Made by a program: the position numbers and the translations under genes. From an actinobacterium SCGC AAA278-I18 (lineage in GTDB: Bacteria; Actinomycetota; Actinomycetes; Nanopelagicales; Nanopelagicaceae), in NCBI GenBank assembly GCA_000378865.1, contig KB900435.1, positions 1-64,000 on the forward strand: 64,000 bases of DNA, read 5' to 3'. Below the pieces are notes generated by a model, which saw only the letters and a list, made by a program, of their open reading frames with translations, ran no database searches and was not told the DNA's origin. Each line of letters starts with the position of its first letter. Positions within the stretch are counted from its first letter, which is position 1. Positions 22,098-32,205 of the stretch are shown one piece after another.

Positions 22098-22694
22098 CTA
22101 TTTCTTTGGCTCTACTGGAATTACTGCCGGAACTTTAACTACCGGCTTTAAATCATTACCAATCTTCCAAGCATCTAAATACTTCCATGGATATGAAACT
22201 CCGCGTTTAATCCACCAAATACCTGCTTGCGTTGGATATGAAATACCAAAGTGTAAATGTGGGGATGTTCCTTTAGCGCTACCAGTAGCTCCCACCTCAC
22301 CTAACTTATCCCCGGATGCAACTCTCAAACCAGCAATAACATTTGCTTCAATCTTAGATAAATGGCTTCCGTAATATCTAATTCCATCATCACCAATTAT
22401 CGAAACCGATAAGCCGCCGCGATCAGCTCCCTTATTTGTTTTACCACTCCACTTATCAACTAAAACAATTTCATCAACAACACCTGCCACAGGTGAGACA
22501 AATGCACAACCTTTTTTAGCTTGAATATCAGTGGCCGGATAATCATGATGCGAGTGGGTGTACTTAACGGTACAACCTGAAACTGGGAAGGTGTAGATCG
22601 GGGCAGCATTTGCAGTTGAAAAATTACTAGCAAGAAATACTGTAGTAAGTAAACCCACCTTTATTTTCATACTTTGATTATCCAGTGTGAGCAT
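22098..22694 (-). CDS. M23-family metallopeptidase (LysM-less, secreted)
   Basis: HSHHDYPATDI..GTSPHLHFGI zinc motifs and signal peptide. Confidence 0.8.
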   Translation of the reverse strand: MLTLDNQSMKIKVGLLTTVFLASNFSTANAAPIYTFPVSGCTVKYTHSHHDYPATDIQAKKGCAFVSPVAGVVDEIVLVDKWSGKTNKGADRGGLSVSIIGDDGIRYYGSHLSKIEANVIAGLRVASGDKLGEVGATGSAKGTSPHLHFGISYPTQAGIWWIKRGVSYPWKYLDAWKIGNDLKPVVKVPAVIPVEPKK

Positions 22695-22760
22695 GTGAAT
22701 AACGGTAATTAATACTTAGTGTTGATATAGATGTAAGATATGCCACTCACCTCCTTAATT

Positions 22761-22837
22761 GGGGCGGTAGCTCAGTTGGTTAGAGCCCCGGACTCATAAT
22801 CCGGTCGTCGTAGGTTCGAGCCCTACCCGCCCCACCA
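22761..22837 (+). tRNA. tRNA-Met (CAT anticodon)
   Basis: GGGGCGGTAGCTCAGTTGGTTAGAGC...CCGGA-CTCATAA-TCCGG...GTTCGAGCC...CCGCCCCACCA. Encoded CCA. tRNA-Ile2 (lysidine) not formally excluded. Confidence 0.9.
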
Positions 22838-22902
22838 ACATTATGTGTGAATTAATCCCAAGGATTTATCTATTATTTACTTTTCGGGCGTACTCTTAAT
22901 CC

Positions 22903-23193
22903 ATGAGTAAAGTATTTTTGTTTGTTGAAATTAATGTTAAGCCTGGAAATATGCCGGAGTTTATCGAAAAACTTAAAAAACATGCTTCAGTTATTAGAAC
23001 TGAGGCTGGCTGTCAGACGCTAGAAATTTATCGTAATACCCAAAAGCCAGATGTAGTAAATGTCTGGGAAATATGGAGCGATCGTCCATCTTGGGATGCT
23101 CATATGATTAATGAAAGTAGTAAAGCATGGCAAATAGTTGCGGCTAATTTTGTTTTTGGAGAAAGTATTACAGTTATGGATGCTCTGCCTTAA
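22903..23193 (+). CDS. ABM-domain monooxygenase-like protein (paralogue of 1248..1547)
   Basis: Shares WDxHMxNESSKAWQxVAAxxVxGESITVMD with the ORF at 1248. Confidence 0.75.
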   Translation: MSKVFLFVEINVKPGNMPEFIEKLKKHASVIRTEAGCQTLEIYRNTQKPDVVNVWEIWSDRPSWDAHMINESSKAWQIVAANFVFGESITVMDALP

Positions 23194-23268
23194 GGAGATA
23201 ATTTACAGCCTAAAATTTGATATCTTTATATAACCAAAAATCAGTATCAAATCAGGTAGGATTGTCTT

Positions 23269-23640
23269 ATGAATGAAAATGAATTAGTCACAATCTGGAA
23301 TCAACAACGTGCTGTTCGAGTGAAATCTCAACTAGCGCCAACTATTTTGCTATCTGCCGTGTTGGCACTTGCTGCAACTGGTAACTTAAATAAGAGCACC
23401 GATTCGAATCTGAAGCTATTTGTAATTGGCTTAGTTGCATCTGGCGGAGTATTTTCTGTTTCTGCCATGGTTGCTGCTATCAAAGATAGCCTTGCGGTGA
23501 TTGACTCATTAAAGGCATTGAAGACTCTTTCACCTTTGGGTAAGAGTATTAAAAAATCCGCTGACCAGCTTAAAGTTCTAGGCGTATTATTTATGGCAAT
23601 GAGTGCTTTTAATTTCATTGTGCTTTTAAGATATCTCTAA
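23269..23640 (+). CDS. hypothetical membrane protein
   Basis: 123 aa with about three hydrophobic segments; no family recognised. Confidence 0.55.
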   Translation: MNENELVTIWNQQRAVRVKSQLAPTILLSAVLALAATGNLNKSTDSNLKLFVIGLVASGGVFSVSAMVAAIKDSLAVIDSLKALKTLSPLGKSIKKSADQLKVLGVLFMAMSAFNFIVLLRYL

Positions 23641-23683
23641 GATACTTAAAACTTAATTAAGGTACTGCCCAACCGCAATAAGG

Positions 23684-24616
23684 CTAGAGCTGGCTAACTA
23701 ATAGGGCTGGGTGTTGGGCCATAAACTCTTCAATACTTTTTAGATTAGGCCTGCGATTAACACCATGCGGCATTACTGCAACAGAGGCTGCGGCCGCACT
23801 TGCAAACTGTAATCTTTTAATTGGATCCATACCTTTTAATAACCCATACGCATATGCGCCATGGAAAATATCACCAGTCCCGTTTGTATCAATCGCATCA
23901 ATTACATAGGCATTGATGCGTTGGACTTGGTTATCACCTTTAATCTGAAAGTAACAGCCGTTAGCACCATCAGTTATCACAACTGCGTTTCGCGTTTGAT
24001 TCCACAGTGAGTTTATTACCGCAGCTACCTCCTCTTTTCCAGTAAGTGCCTTAGCAAAATTAATTGGTAAAATTGGGTCTGAAGCAAATGAGATCATTTG
24101 AAGCAGCAAGGATTTTTCAACAAAGAATTGTTCAGCATCTAATACCACCGGAATTTTAAGCTCACTACACTTTTTAATTACATCTAAAGTGCCTGGTGGG
24201 CAGATTCCAGCATCAACCATTAGTAACTGCGCTACTGAGATTGCTTTCGTAACCTTTTCTTTACTAGGTAGTTTTATGTGGTGCAGTGGCTCATCGTCAT
24301 AAACAATAAATCGCTCACCATCTCCAGTTAAAACAATAGTTGCCTCAGCTGGATGAGATTTATCATCAAGATCAACAAACTCTGTGCTGACACCATTCTC
24401 TGCAAAATCATCTATCGCCGATTTCCATCGCGGCTGCCCACTCATTGTGCCAACATATGCAGTTTTCATGCCAAGTGCAGATAAGGCAACTAAGGAGTTC
24501 CTAACATTTCCACCAAAGCGATTTTCTCGCCTGATTATTTTGCCTTTTTCATCTTTCCACTTTGCATTGGTAACTAAGATTTGATCAGAGGCAATACACC
24601 CAACGCCGATAATCAT
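23684..24616 (-). CDS. PfkB-family carbohydrate kinase
   Basis: RFGGNVRNSLVALSALG and DTNGTGDIFHGAYAYGL motifs. Confidence 0.88.
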   Translation of the reverse strand: MIIGVGCIASDQILVTNAKWKDEKGKIIRRENRFGGNVRNSLVALSALGMKTAYVGTMSGQPRWKSAIDDFAENGVSTEFVDLDDKSHPAEATIVLTGDGERFIVYDDEPLHHIKLPSKEKVTKAISVAQLLMVDAGICPPGTLDVIKKCSELKIPVVLDAEQFFVEKSLLLQMISFASDPILPINFAKALTGKEEVAAVINSLWNQTRNAVVITDGANGCYFQIKGDNQVQRINAYVIDAIDTNGTGDIFHGAYAYGLLKGMDPIKRLQFASAAAASVAVMPHGVNRRPNLKSIEEFMAQHPALLVSQL

Positions 24617-24623
24617 TAATTAC

Positions 24624-25442
24624 TTAAGCAGTTGGTGGTAAGCCAGCATCTTTAAGAGCGGCCTCAGCAGTTAAACCATCATGAATTACGGTGTAGTAAG
24701 CACGGGATGCTTTTTGCACATCTGCTGCGCCCCAAACATTTCGGCCAACCACAGCACCTTTTGCGCCAGCATCAATTGCATCTCTAGTACTTGCTAATGC
24801 TGCGCCAAGTGTTGGCTCCTTTGGACCGCCTGCAATCACAATTGGCGCTGGGCAGGAAGCTACGATCTGAGCAAATGCTTTTTTATCCCCTGGATAGCCA
24901 ACCTTAATTACATCAACACCTGTCTCAATTCCACATCTAACCGCCCAAGCAATCTCATCTGGGGTAAAGACAATCTCGCCATCTTTATTTTTTGAGTAAT
25001 CTCGTGGATAGATGTGAGCAATAATTGGAATATTAAACTCAGTAGCCTCTCGAACTGAATCGGTTAGCCACTTTAAATACTTACCCTCAGTTCTGCCTCT
25101 AACTGGAATTGCAACCGCCAAAGCATCTGCGCCAAGCCGGACTGCATCAATTGGCCGAGCTAGTAACTCTGAGATTCGATCATCAACTGTAAAGCAGCCA
25201 CCTTGAATTATTAGTGCAGCGCTACCGGCATATGGCACCCATAAATTCTTTGCTGTACCAACTTGAATAGTTACTGAATCTGGCTTACCAGCCATAGTTG
25301 CAGCAAGTGCCTTTGGCAGATTTGCTAAGCCACCAGAGACCGCATTTCCATAGCCAACAAAGTGATCAACCGCTACACCAAATAGATTGCCAGATGGGTT
25401 TGAAAATATTCGCTTGAGTCTTACTTCGCGTCCAATGCTCAT
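24624..25442 (-). CDS. class I aldolase (DhnA/LsrF/DeoC-like)
   Basis: FGVAVDHFVGYG, VDVIKVGYPG (Schiff-base Lys), VIAGGPKE, KGAVVGRNVW. Confidence 0.8.
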   Translation of the reverse strand: MSIGREVRLKRIFSNPSGNLFGVAVDHFVGYGNAVSGGLANLPKALAATMAGKPDSVTIQVGTAKNLWVPYAGSAALIIQGGCFTVDDRISELLARPIDAVRLGADALAVAIPVRGRTEGKYLKWLTDSVREATEFNIPIIAHIYPRDYSKNKDGEIVFTPDEIAWAVRCGIETGVDVIKVGYPGDKKAFAQIVASCPAPIVIAGGPKEPTLGAALASTRDAIDAGAKGAVVGRNVWGAADVQKASRAYYTVIHDGLTAEAALKDAGLPPTA

Positions 25443-25663
25443 ATATCCCCTTGGGTTATGTTAGAAACTTTGCCAACTATAGTGGCGATAAATTAATAAC
25501 CTAATTTTAACATCTATTTACCAAGAGATTAGCAAAATATTTTGAGATTAAATTTGGCATATCTATTACAAGATTTTGGCAAGTGTTTTTTGACAACTTT
25601 CATTTTGCTACTGGCAGAATTAGAAGTATCAACCTGTTATTTAGAGTCTGCGCGGGTGGGGTA

Positions 25664-25680
25664 TAACGTTTAGGTAACAA
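25664..25680. promoter_or_regulatory. shared regulatory motif, copy 1 (TAACGTTTAGGTAACAA)
   Basis: 15/17 identical to 40012..40028; first 14 nt 13/14 identical to reverse complement of 50056..50069. All three are upstream of ABC substrate-binding-protein genes. Confidence 0.6.
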
Positions 25681-25769
25681 GGTATTTTGGGCTTAATAGA
25701 GGTTGTCTTATTGTTTATGTAAGTGTAGACATGGGGGTGAAGTACTTACCTATAGGAGGAAATATAAGT

Positions 25770-26855
25770 ATGAAGAAACTCTTCTCACGTCGCACCCTTG
25801 CTGCTGTTGCAGTACTTGGTGCTTCGTCATTACTGCTTTCTGCTTGTTCATCATCATCTGATGATGCAGGTGGAAAAGCTAAGGTAGGCGTATCGCTTAT
25901 CCTAAAAAATGATACAAACCCATTCTTCGTCGCAATGACAAAGGGTGCAAAGGCTAAGGCCGCTGAACTTGGCGTAGACCTAAGCGTTGCAGCTGGAAAA
26001 GACGAGACTGATGATGCTGCACAGGTTGCTGCAATTGAAAACGCAATCTCAAAGAAAGATGCTGGAATTTTAATTACAGCTATTTCTGGTGGAGTTTACG
26101 CTGCAATTACTAAGGCTCGCGAAGCTGGTCTTTTCGTAATCGCACTTGATACCCCAACAGATCCTGCAGATATTGTTGACATTACATTTGCAACTGATAA
26201 CTGCAAGGCTGGCGAGTTAATTGGACAATGGGCTGCTGCAAAGATGAATGGTAAGAAGGCAGTTATTGCTCTTCTTGATATCTTCGCTGACAAGAACGTT
26301 CCAACTGATTACTGCCGTGATAACGGCTTCCTAAAGGGAATGGGAATTCCACTAGGAGATCCTAAGAAGCTTGCAGATGAGCCAAAGACTGGTAAGTACA
26401 CAGGTGGTAAGGGTGGTGCGTACCAGATCGTTGGTAACGTAGCAACACTTGGCGCTGAAGATGGTGGACGTACTGGCATGGAGCAACTACTTGCTAAGAA
26501 TCCAAATATCAACCTTGTTTACACCTTGAATGAGCCAGCTGCTGCTGGTGCTTATGCTGCGCTTAAGGCTGCAGGTAAAGAGAAGGGTGTAGTTATCGTC
26601 TCTGTAGACGGTGGCCGCGCAGGTGTTGAGAATGTTAAGGCTGGCGTCATTGGTGCTACTTCACAACAGTATCCACTATTGATGGCAGATCTTGGCGTTC
26701 AAGCCATTTTCGACCTTATTACAACTGGAAAAAAGCCAGAGCGTACAGCTGGACTTGATTTCTTTGATACCGGAGTTAAGTTGATTACTGATGACCCACA
26801 AGAGGGAGTTCCATCAGAGTCAGTTCAATACGGACTAGATAACGCCTGGGGTTAA
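25770..26855 (+). CDS. sugar ABC transporter substrate-binding lipoprotein (CUT2 type)
   Basis: LLLSACSSSSDD lipobox, periplasmic-binding type 1 fold motifs; start after aggagg, not the ORF-track GVKYLP extension. Confidence 0.88.
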   Translation: MKKLFSRRTLAAVAVLGASSLLLSACSSSSDDAGGKAKVGVSLILKNDTNPFFVAMTKGAKAKAAELGVDLSVAAGKDETDDAAQVAAIENAISKKDAGILITAISGGVYAAITKAREAGLFVIALDTPTDPADIVDITFATDNCKAGELIGQWAAAKMNGKKAVIALLDIFADKNVPTDYCRDNGFLKGMGIPLGDPKKLADEPKTGKYTGGKGGAYQIVGNVATLGAEDGGRTGMEQLLAKNPNINLVYTLNEPAAAGAYAALKAAGKEKGVVIVSVDGGRAGVENVKAGVIGATSQQYPLLMADLGVQAIFDLITTGKKPERTAGLDFFDTGVKLITDDPQEGVPSESVQYGLDNAWG

Positions 26856-26903
26856 AAACTTCAAATCTATTGGTTAATAGCCAGTAGGTAAGGTGTAAAA
26901 AGA

Positions 26904-26935
26904 ATTAGGGCGGCTGATGATTCAGTCGCCCTAAT
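26904..26935 (+). promoter_or_regulatory. intercistronic hairpin after SBP gene
   Basis: ATTAGGGCGGCTGA-TGAT-TCAGTCGCCCTAAT, 14-bp stem, no strong T-run. Confidence 0.65.
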
Positions 26936-26991
26936 CTTTACAAGTAGTGATAAATTTCTGATCACAGGTAAAAACAATGGAGGGGTTATAA

Positions 26992-28017
26992 GTGAGTAAA
27001 TCAAACCTAGTAACCGATGCCGCTGCAGAGTTTAAAGGGCGGGCCACCAACAAACAGAAGGTACAAGCACTCCTACATAAATACCCTTGGGTTAGCTCAG
27101 CTGTAGTACTTGTATTTGCCTTATTTATCTTTAGTTTTGGAAATGAAAACTTTTTAACACCAAATAATCTTTCACTAATCTTGCAACAGACAGCTGTAAT
27201 TGGGGCAATTGCAGCCGGACAAACCTTAATAATTCTCACCGCTGGTATTGATCTATCTTGTGGTGCTATCGCAATCTTTGCTTCAATGGTTATGGCTAAA
27301 ACTGCATTTGTTAATGGCTGGCCAGGCTGGGCCGCATTTATGCTCGGAATCGCAGTTGGAACTGGAGCTGGCGCATTTAATGGTTGGTTAATTACCAAGG
27401 TAAATCTGCCGCCATTTATCGTAACTTTAGGAACATTTAACGTATTTTCAGCTTTGACACTTTTCTATGCAACAGGTCGAACCATTATGGACAAGGAGCT
27501 AGAGCCGTTTTTCCTATACCTAGGAAACCCAATTCCACTTGGCGCATTTAAGATTACCTACGGTGTGCTCTTAGTAATAGTTATGTATTTAATTTTAGCC
27601 TTCTCACTTCGCTACACCGGCTGGGGGCGACATGTCTATGCTGTTGGTGATGATATTGAGGCAGCTCGGTTAGCTGGAATTCAAGTAAAGCGAGTACTGA
27701 TGAGCGTCTATATAACTGCAGGTTTCATCTTTGCAGTTACCTCTTGGGTAATTATCGGACGGGTAGCGGCTGCTAGCCCTAACTCTGGTACTAATTTAAA
27801 TCTTGACTCAATTACCGCTGTGGTAATTGGTGGCACGAGCCTCTTTGGTGGGCGCGGTGCGATCTTTGGATCACTAATCGGAGCGGTTATCGTAGGTGTA
27901 TTCCGTAATGGTCTTACGCTGGCTGGTGTGGATCTTTACTACCAAACCTTTGCAGTGGGAGTTTTAATTATTACCGCAGTCTCAATTGATCAGTGGATTA
28001 GGAAGGCGGGAGTATGA
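26992..28017 (+). CDS. sugar ABC transporter permease (CUT2)
   Basis: ILTAGIDLSCGAIAIFASMV and AVGDDIEAARLAGIQVKRV motifs of RbsC/FrcC family. Confidence 0.88.
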   Translation: MSKSNLVTDAAAEFKGRATNKQKVQALLHKYPWVSSAVVLVFALFIFSFGNENFLTPNNLSLILQQTAVIGAIAAGQTLIILTAGIDLSCGAIAIFASMVMAKTAFVNGWPGWAAFMLGIAVGTGAGAFNGWLITKVNLPPFIVTLGTFNVFSALTLFYATGRTIMDKELEPFFLYLGNPIPLGAFKITYGVLLVIVMYLILAFSLRYTGWGRHVYAVGDDIEAARLAGIQVKRVLMSVYITAGFIFAVTSWVIIGRVAAASPNSGTNLNLDSITAVVIGGTSLFGGRGAIFGSLIGAVIVGVFRNGLTLAGVDLYYQTFAVGVLIITAVSIDQWIRKAGV

Positions 28018-28814
28018 GTAACTCAGTTGCACCAGTACTAGAGGCGAAAAATTTAGTAAAGAATTACGGACGAGTTGTTGCCATTGATGGCGCAGACTTA
28101 CAACTTTTCCCAGGAGAGATACTTGCAGTTGTTGGTGATAACGGTGCTGGTAAATCTACGATGATTAAATGTTTATCAGGCGCTGAGACTCCAGATGGTG
28201 GGGTTATGGAGTTAGATGGCAAGCCAATTACCTTCCGTCGCCAGAAAGATAGTCGTGATGCAGGTATTGAAACTGTCTATCAAACCTTAGCGGTCTCTCC
28301 TGCCTTAGATATTGCTGCCAATCTTTACCTTGGCCGAGAGATTCGTAAGAAGGGTCCACTCGGAAGTATTTTTAGAATGCTAGACAACTCTGGTATGAAA
28401 AAAAGTGCAAAAGAGCATATAACCTCATTAGGCATAGGCACTATCCAAAATATGAGCCAAGCAGTTGAAACTTTATCTGGTGGTCAACGCCAAGCGGTTT
28501 CAGTTGCAAGAGCTGCTGCCTTTGGGCAGAAAGTAATTATTATGGATGAGCCAACTGCCGCACTTGGTGTTCGTGAGTCTGGCCAAGTACTTAAGTTAAT
28601 TCAAAGTCTGCGCGAGAAAGGCTTGGCGGTTATTTTAATTAGCCACAATATGCCACAGGTTTTTGAGGTGGCAGATCGCATTCACATTCAGCGGCTTGGT
28701 AAGCGAGTAGCGGTTGTAACTCCTAAGAGCCACACTATGAATGAGGTGGTAGCGGTTATGACTGGTGCATTAACTTTGGAAGAAAAAGATCAAACTTTAG
28801 GACCAATTCGCTAA
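28014..28814 (+). CDS. sugar ABC transporter ATP-binding protein, single-domain CUT2
   Basis: GDNGAGKST Walker A, LSGGQRQAVSVARA signature, VIIMDEPTAALG Walker B; 266 aa. Confidence 0.9.
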   Translation: MSNSVAPVLEAKNLVKNYGRVVAIDGADLQLFPGEILAVVGDNGAGKSTMIKCLSGAETPDGGVMELDGKPITFRRQKDSRDAGIETVYQTLAVSPALDIAANLYLGREIRKKGPLGSIFRMLDNSGMKKSAKEHITSLGIGTIQNMSQAVETLSGGQRQAVSVARAAAFGQKVIIMDEPTAALGVRESGQVLKLIQSLREKGLAVILISHNMPQVFEVADRIHIQRLGKRVAVVTPKSHTMNEVVAVMTGALTLEEKDQTLGPIR

Positions 28815-29650
28815 AGAACCTCAAGAAGTTTTTTACGCATAACTTCCGGATCAACTACTTCCCCAGTCCAGTACTTAATCCCTAGTACCGCCTGATTAAT
28901 TACCATTCCTAATCCATCTACGATTTTACAGCCTTTTGATTGAGCATCCTTTAATAAATTTGTCATAGGTGGATTAACTATTACATCTGCTACTACTAAC
29001 GCTGGCCTAATAGAGTCAACATTAATATTAATTTGCGCAGTTAAATCCGGTGCCATTCCAATTGAGGTGGCATTTACTAAAATATCTATATCACTAGGAA
29101 CTTCATACTTACCATCCCAGAGTTTGAATTCAGCCTTACATTTGGTTTTACTATTAAGTAAATCAACTAAACTCTCGCCGCGCTTTTGATCACGATTTAT
29201 AATTGTAATTTTACTTGTATTCTCAAGTGCTAGCTCTACCGCAATTGCCCTAGCAGCTCCACCTGCTCCTAGTAGTGCAACATTTTTACCGCTAGGAGAA
29301 ACTACAGCTTTAAGAGATTGCAAAAAACCCTTACCATCGGTGTTTTCGCCAATATATTTACCATCTCGCAGAACTACACAATTGACTGCGCCCATCATGG
29401 CAGCAGATTCACCAAGACCATCTAAATACTGTATTACCTCTACCTTATGTGGCAGTGAACAATTAAAACCAACCCAATTCATTGCTCTAGCACCCATCAC
29501 TGCAGCCGCTAAATCCTTAGGTAGTACTTCACAATTTAGATATCTAAAATCAAGGCCATGATGTTTATATGCTGCCTCAACCATAGCAACAGTTGGATTG
29601 CCTGCTGATGGAGTTGAAAAACTGCCGGTTATTTTACTTAAAAAATTCAT
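28811..29650 (-). CDS. aroE: shikimate dehydrogenase family protein
   Basis: NWVGFNCSLPHKVEV, GAVNCVV, GENTDGKGFLQSL, LLGAGGAARAI. Confidence 0.88.
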   Translation of the reverse strand: MNFLSKITGSFSTPSAGNPTVAMVEAAYKHHGLDFRYLNCEVLPKDLAAAVMGARAMNWVGFNCSLPHKVEVIQYLDGLGESAAMMGAVNCVVLRDGKYIGENTDGKGFLQSLKAVVSPSGKNVALLGAGGAARAIAVELALENTSKITIINRDQKRGESLVDLLNSKTKCKAEFKLWDGKYEVPSDIDILVNATSIGMAPDLTAQININVDSIRPALVVADVIVNPPMTNLLKDAQSKGCKIVDGLGMVINQAVLGIKYWTGEVVDPEVMRKKLLEVL

Positions 29651-29767
29651 TTAGCAATCATAGGCAAAATAAGGAAGTAATGGAAGTAGTTAACTGGGAT
29701 TAGAAAGAGATTGGCAACTGACTTTATTTCTGCTTAGATTGCATCAGTATTACTAAGGAGTTAATGG

Positions 29768-31282
29768 ATGAGTAGCCCAGATCTATATGCTGATGTAGTA
29801 ATAGTTGGCTCTGGTATGGGCGGTGGTACTACCGCTTACGCACTTGCTAAAAAAGGGGTTAGCGTTTTAGTTTTAGAGCGGGGTGATCGGTTGCCAAATG
29901 AGAAAGAAAATTGGGGCCCTAAAGAGATATTTGTTGATAAACGTTATAAATCAAAAGAGGTTTGGGTAGATGGCAGGGGTAAGGATTTTGCCCCAGGTGT
30001 GCATTTTTATGTTGGTGGAAATACCAAACTATATGGAGCAGCCCTACCTAGAATGCGGGAGAAAGATTTTGAAGAGCTAAAACATTTAGAGGGAGTATCT
30101 GCTGCTTGGCCATTTACATATTGGGATATCGAACCTTTTTATGTTGAGGCAGAAAAAATGTATAAGGTACATAGCAACTCTGGTGAGGATCCAACTGAAC
30201 CTGGTAGAAGTGAACCCTTTCCATATCCAGCACTACCCCATGAACCATATATAGCTGCGCTAGCAGATCGACTTAGAAAATCTGGAGTAACACCACACTC
30301 AAATTCAATGGGTATTGATTTTGGTGATGATGGTAAATGTATTAGATGTAATACATGTGATGGCTTTGTTTGCCGTGTGGGTGCCAAAAGTGATGCTGAG
30401 ATCAATGCAATAAATCCAGCGTTACTAACTGGAAAGGTTAAATTACAGACCTTAGCTGAGGTTATTCGAATTGAATTAACTGATGATGGTAGATCTGTTG
30501 ATTGCTTAGTAGTTAAGGGTCCATCCGGTGAGTACAAGGTAAAGGGAAAGAAATTTGTACTCTCATGTGGTGCGGTATTAACTGCAGCGCTACTACTTAG
30601 ATCTAAGTCGGCTAAGGCGCCAAATGGTGTAGCTAACTCCTCAGATTTAGTAGGGCGTAATTTTATGATGCATATCAATACTCATATTGCTGCCTTTGAT
30701 TACAAGCGTAAAAATGATGTAACTTTTCAAAAAACTCTCTCATTTGCAGATTGGTACTTTGATGGCGGCAAGGGTTATCCACTTGGAATTGTGCAATTAA
30801 TAGGTAAGGTGCAAGGCATAATGATGAAGAGTTACGCCACAAAAGTTCCACTAGCAATTCTAAATTACGTCGCAGATCGCAGCGTGGAATTTCTGGTTAT
30901 GACTGAGGATCTTGCAAGCAGAGAGAATCGAGTAGTAATCGATGATCGCAATCGTATTCATCTAGTGCGTAAGCCAGTTGGTATGAGTACACATAAGAAA
31001 TTAATGAGAAAAACTTTAAGAGTGTTAAGAAAATCTGGATACCAAGCGATTTTCAAACAACCTTTTGATATTTCAATGAATGCGCACCAGTGCGGCACAG
31101 CTGTTGCTGGTAGTGATCCAAAGAGATCAGTTGTTGATCAGTACTGCAAAACTCATGATGTAGATAATCTTTATTTAATTGATAGTAGTTTTTTCCCTTC
31201 CTCAGGAGCGGTAAATCCAGCATTAACAATTGCTGCCCAAGCATTACGGGTTGTTGCTAAATCAGATCTATCTCATGTTTAA
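29768..31282 (+). CDS. GMC-family oxidoreductase (choline/glucose oxidase type)
   Basis: VVIVGSGMGGGTTAYALAKKGVSVLVLERG and MNAHQCGTAVAG...VDNLYLIDSSFFPSSGAVNPALTIAAQALR. Confidence 0.88.
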   Translation: MSSPDLYADVVIVGSGMGGGTTAYALAKKGVSVLVLERGDRLPNEKENWGPKEIFVDKRYKSKEVWVDGRGKDFAPGVHFYVGGNTKLYGAALPRMREKDFEELKHLEGVSAAWPFTYWDIEPFYVEAEKMYKVHSNSGEDPTEPGRSEPFPYPALPHEPYIAALADRLRKSGVTPHSNSMGIDFGDDGKCIRCNTCDGFVCRVGAKSDAEINAINPALLTGKVKLQTLAEVIRIELTDDGRSVDCLVVKGPSGEYKVKGKKFVLSCGAVLTAALLLRSKSAKAPNGVANSSDLVGRNFMMHINTHIAAFDYKRKNDVTFQKTLSFADWYFDGGKGYPLGIVQLIGKVQGIMMKSYATKVPLAILNYVADRSVEFLVMTEDLASRENRVVIDDRNRIHLVRKPVGMSTHKKLMRKTLRVLRKSGYQAIFKQPFDISMNAHQCGTAVAGSDPKRSVVDQYCKTHDVDNLYLIDSSFFPSSGAVNPALTIAAQALRVVAKSDLSHV

Positions 31283-31299
31283 CTAAGATATATTAATAA

Positions 31300-32145
31300 T
31301 TGATTACAAAATTAGATGGCGGCCTCTCAACCGCCTTAGAAAATAATGGTAATAAATTAACCACCTCGTTATGGACTGGGGAGTTAATACTTACCAAACC
31401 TAGCGAAATTACAAAAGCGCATCTGGATTTTATTAATGCTGGTGTACAGATAATTACTACAGCCTCCTACCAACTCTCCTATTTAGGGTGTGGCAAACGT
31501 GGTTGGAGTCAGGCACAAACAGATGAGGCCCTGCGTGCTTCAATACAATTAGCAAAGGGTGCGGTAACTGCGTCAGGTAGAGATGTGAAGGTAGCAGCCT
31601 CCGTTGGTCCATATGGCGCAGCACTAGCAGATGGCTCTGAGTACAAAGGAAATTACGGTGTTACAAAATCTTTCCTTAAAGATTTTCACGCAAGACGACT
31701 TGAGGTTTTAATAGCATCATCTCCTGATCTACTAGCCCTTGAAACTATGCCCGATACATTTGAGGTTGAGGTAATACTTGATCTACTTAACGATTGCCCA
31801 ATCCCTTATTGGGTTTCCTACTCGTGTAAATCAGGTAATCAAACAAATGCTGGTCAAAGCTTTTCAGATGCAGTATTGCTGGCAAAGGGTGCGATGGCAG
31901 TTGGCATTAATTGCACCGCACCTGAGTTAATTACTGATTTATTATTTTCTGCTAAAAGCGATAAGGCTTATGTGGTTTATCCAAACTCAGGGCGCAGTTG
32001 GGATGCTAGTAAGAAAGAGTGGATTGGCAATAGTACTGCTGGTTTTGATACCAAGCTGATAAAACAGTGGATTGATGCCGGAGTCCAGATAATTGGTGGC
32101 TGCTGCGGGATTGGCGCTACTGAAATTGCAGCTATCTCTTTTTAG
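31300..32145 (+). CDS. homocysteine S-methyltransferase family protein
   Basis: LDGGLSTALENNG, ITTASYQ, VGINCTAPE, IIGGCCGIGATEI zinc motifs. Confidence 0.85.
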   Translation: MITKLDGGLSTALENNGNKLTTSLWTGELILTKPSEITKAHLDFINAGVQIITTASYQLSYLGCGKRGWSQAQTDEALRASIQLAKGAVTASGRDVKVAASVGPYGAALADGSEYKGNYGVTKSFLKDFHARRLEVLIASSPDLLALETMPDTFEVEVILDLLNDCPIPYWVSYSCKSGNQTNAGQSFSDAVLLAKGAMAVGINCTAPELITDLLFSAKSDKAYVVYPNSGRSWDASKKEWIGNSTAGFDTKLIKQWIDAGVQIIGGCCGIGATEIAAISF

Positions 32146-32205
32146 TTATTGATTGAGTTAGCAGTTGTAGTTAAGGTTAAGCAATTACCTACTTAGTATA
32201 AGGAT

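Noticed and set aside
26904-26935. Hairpin as a simple rho-independent terminator
   Set aside because: It is followed by CTTTACAAG rather than a T-run and lies between SBP and its permease in the same operon; more likely a stabiliser or attenuator.
30139-30678. Minus-strand 179-aa ORF
   Set aside because: Antisense to the GMC oxidoreductase; Ser/Leu-rich low-quality composition typical of shadow ORFs.
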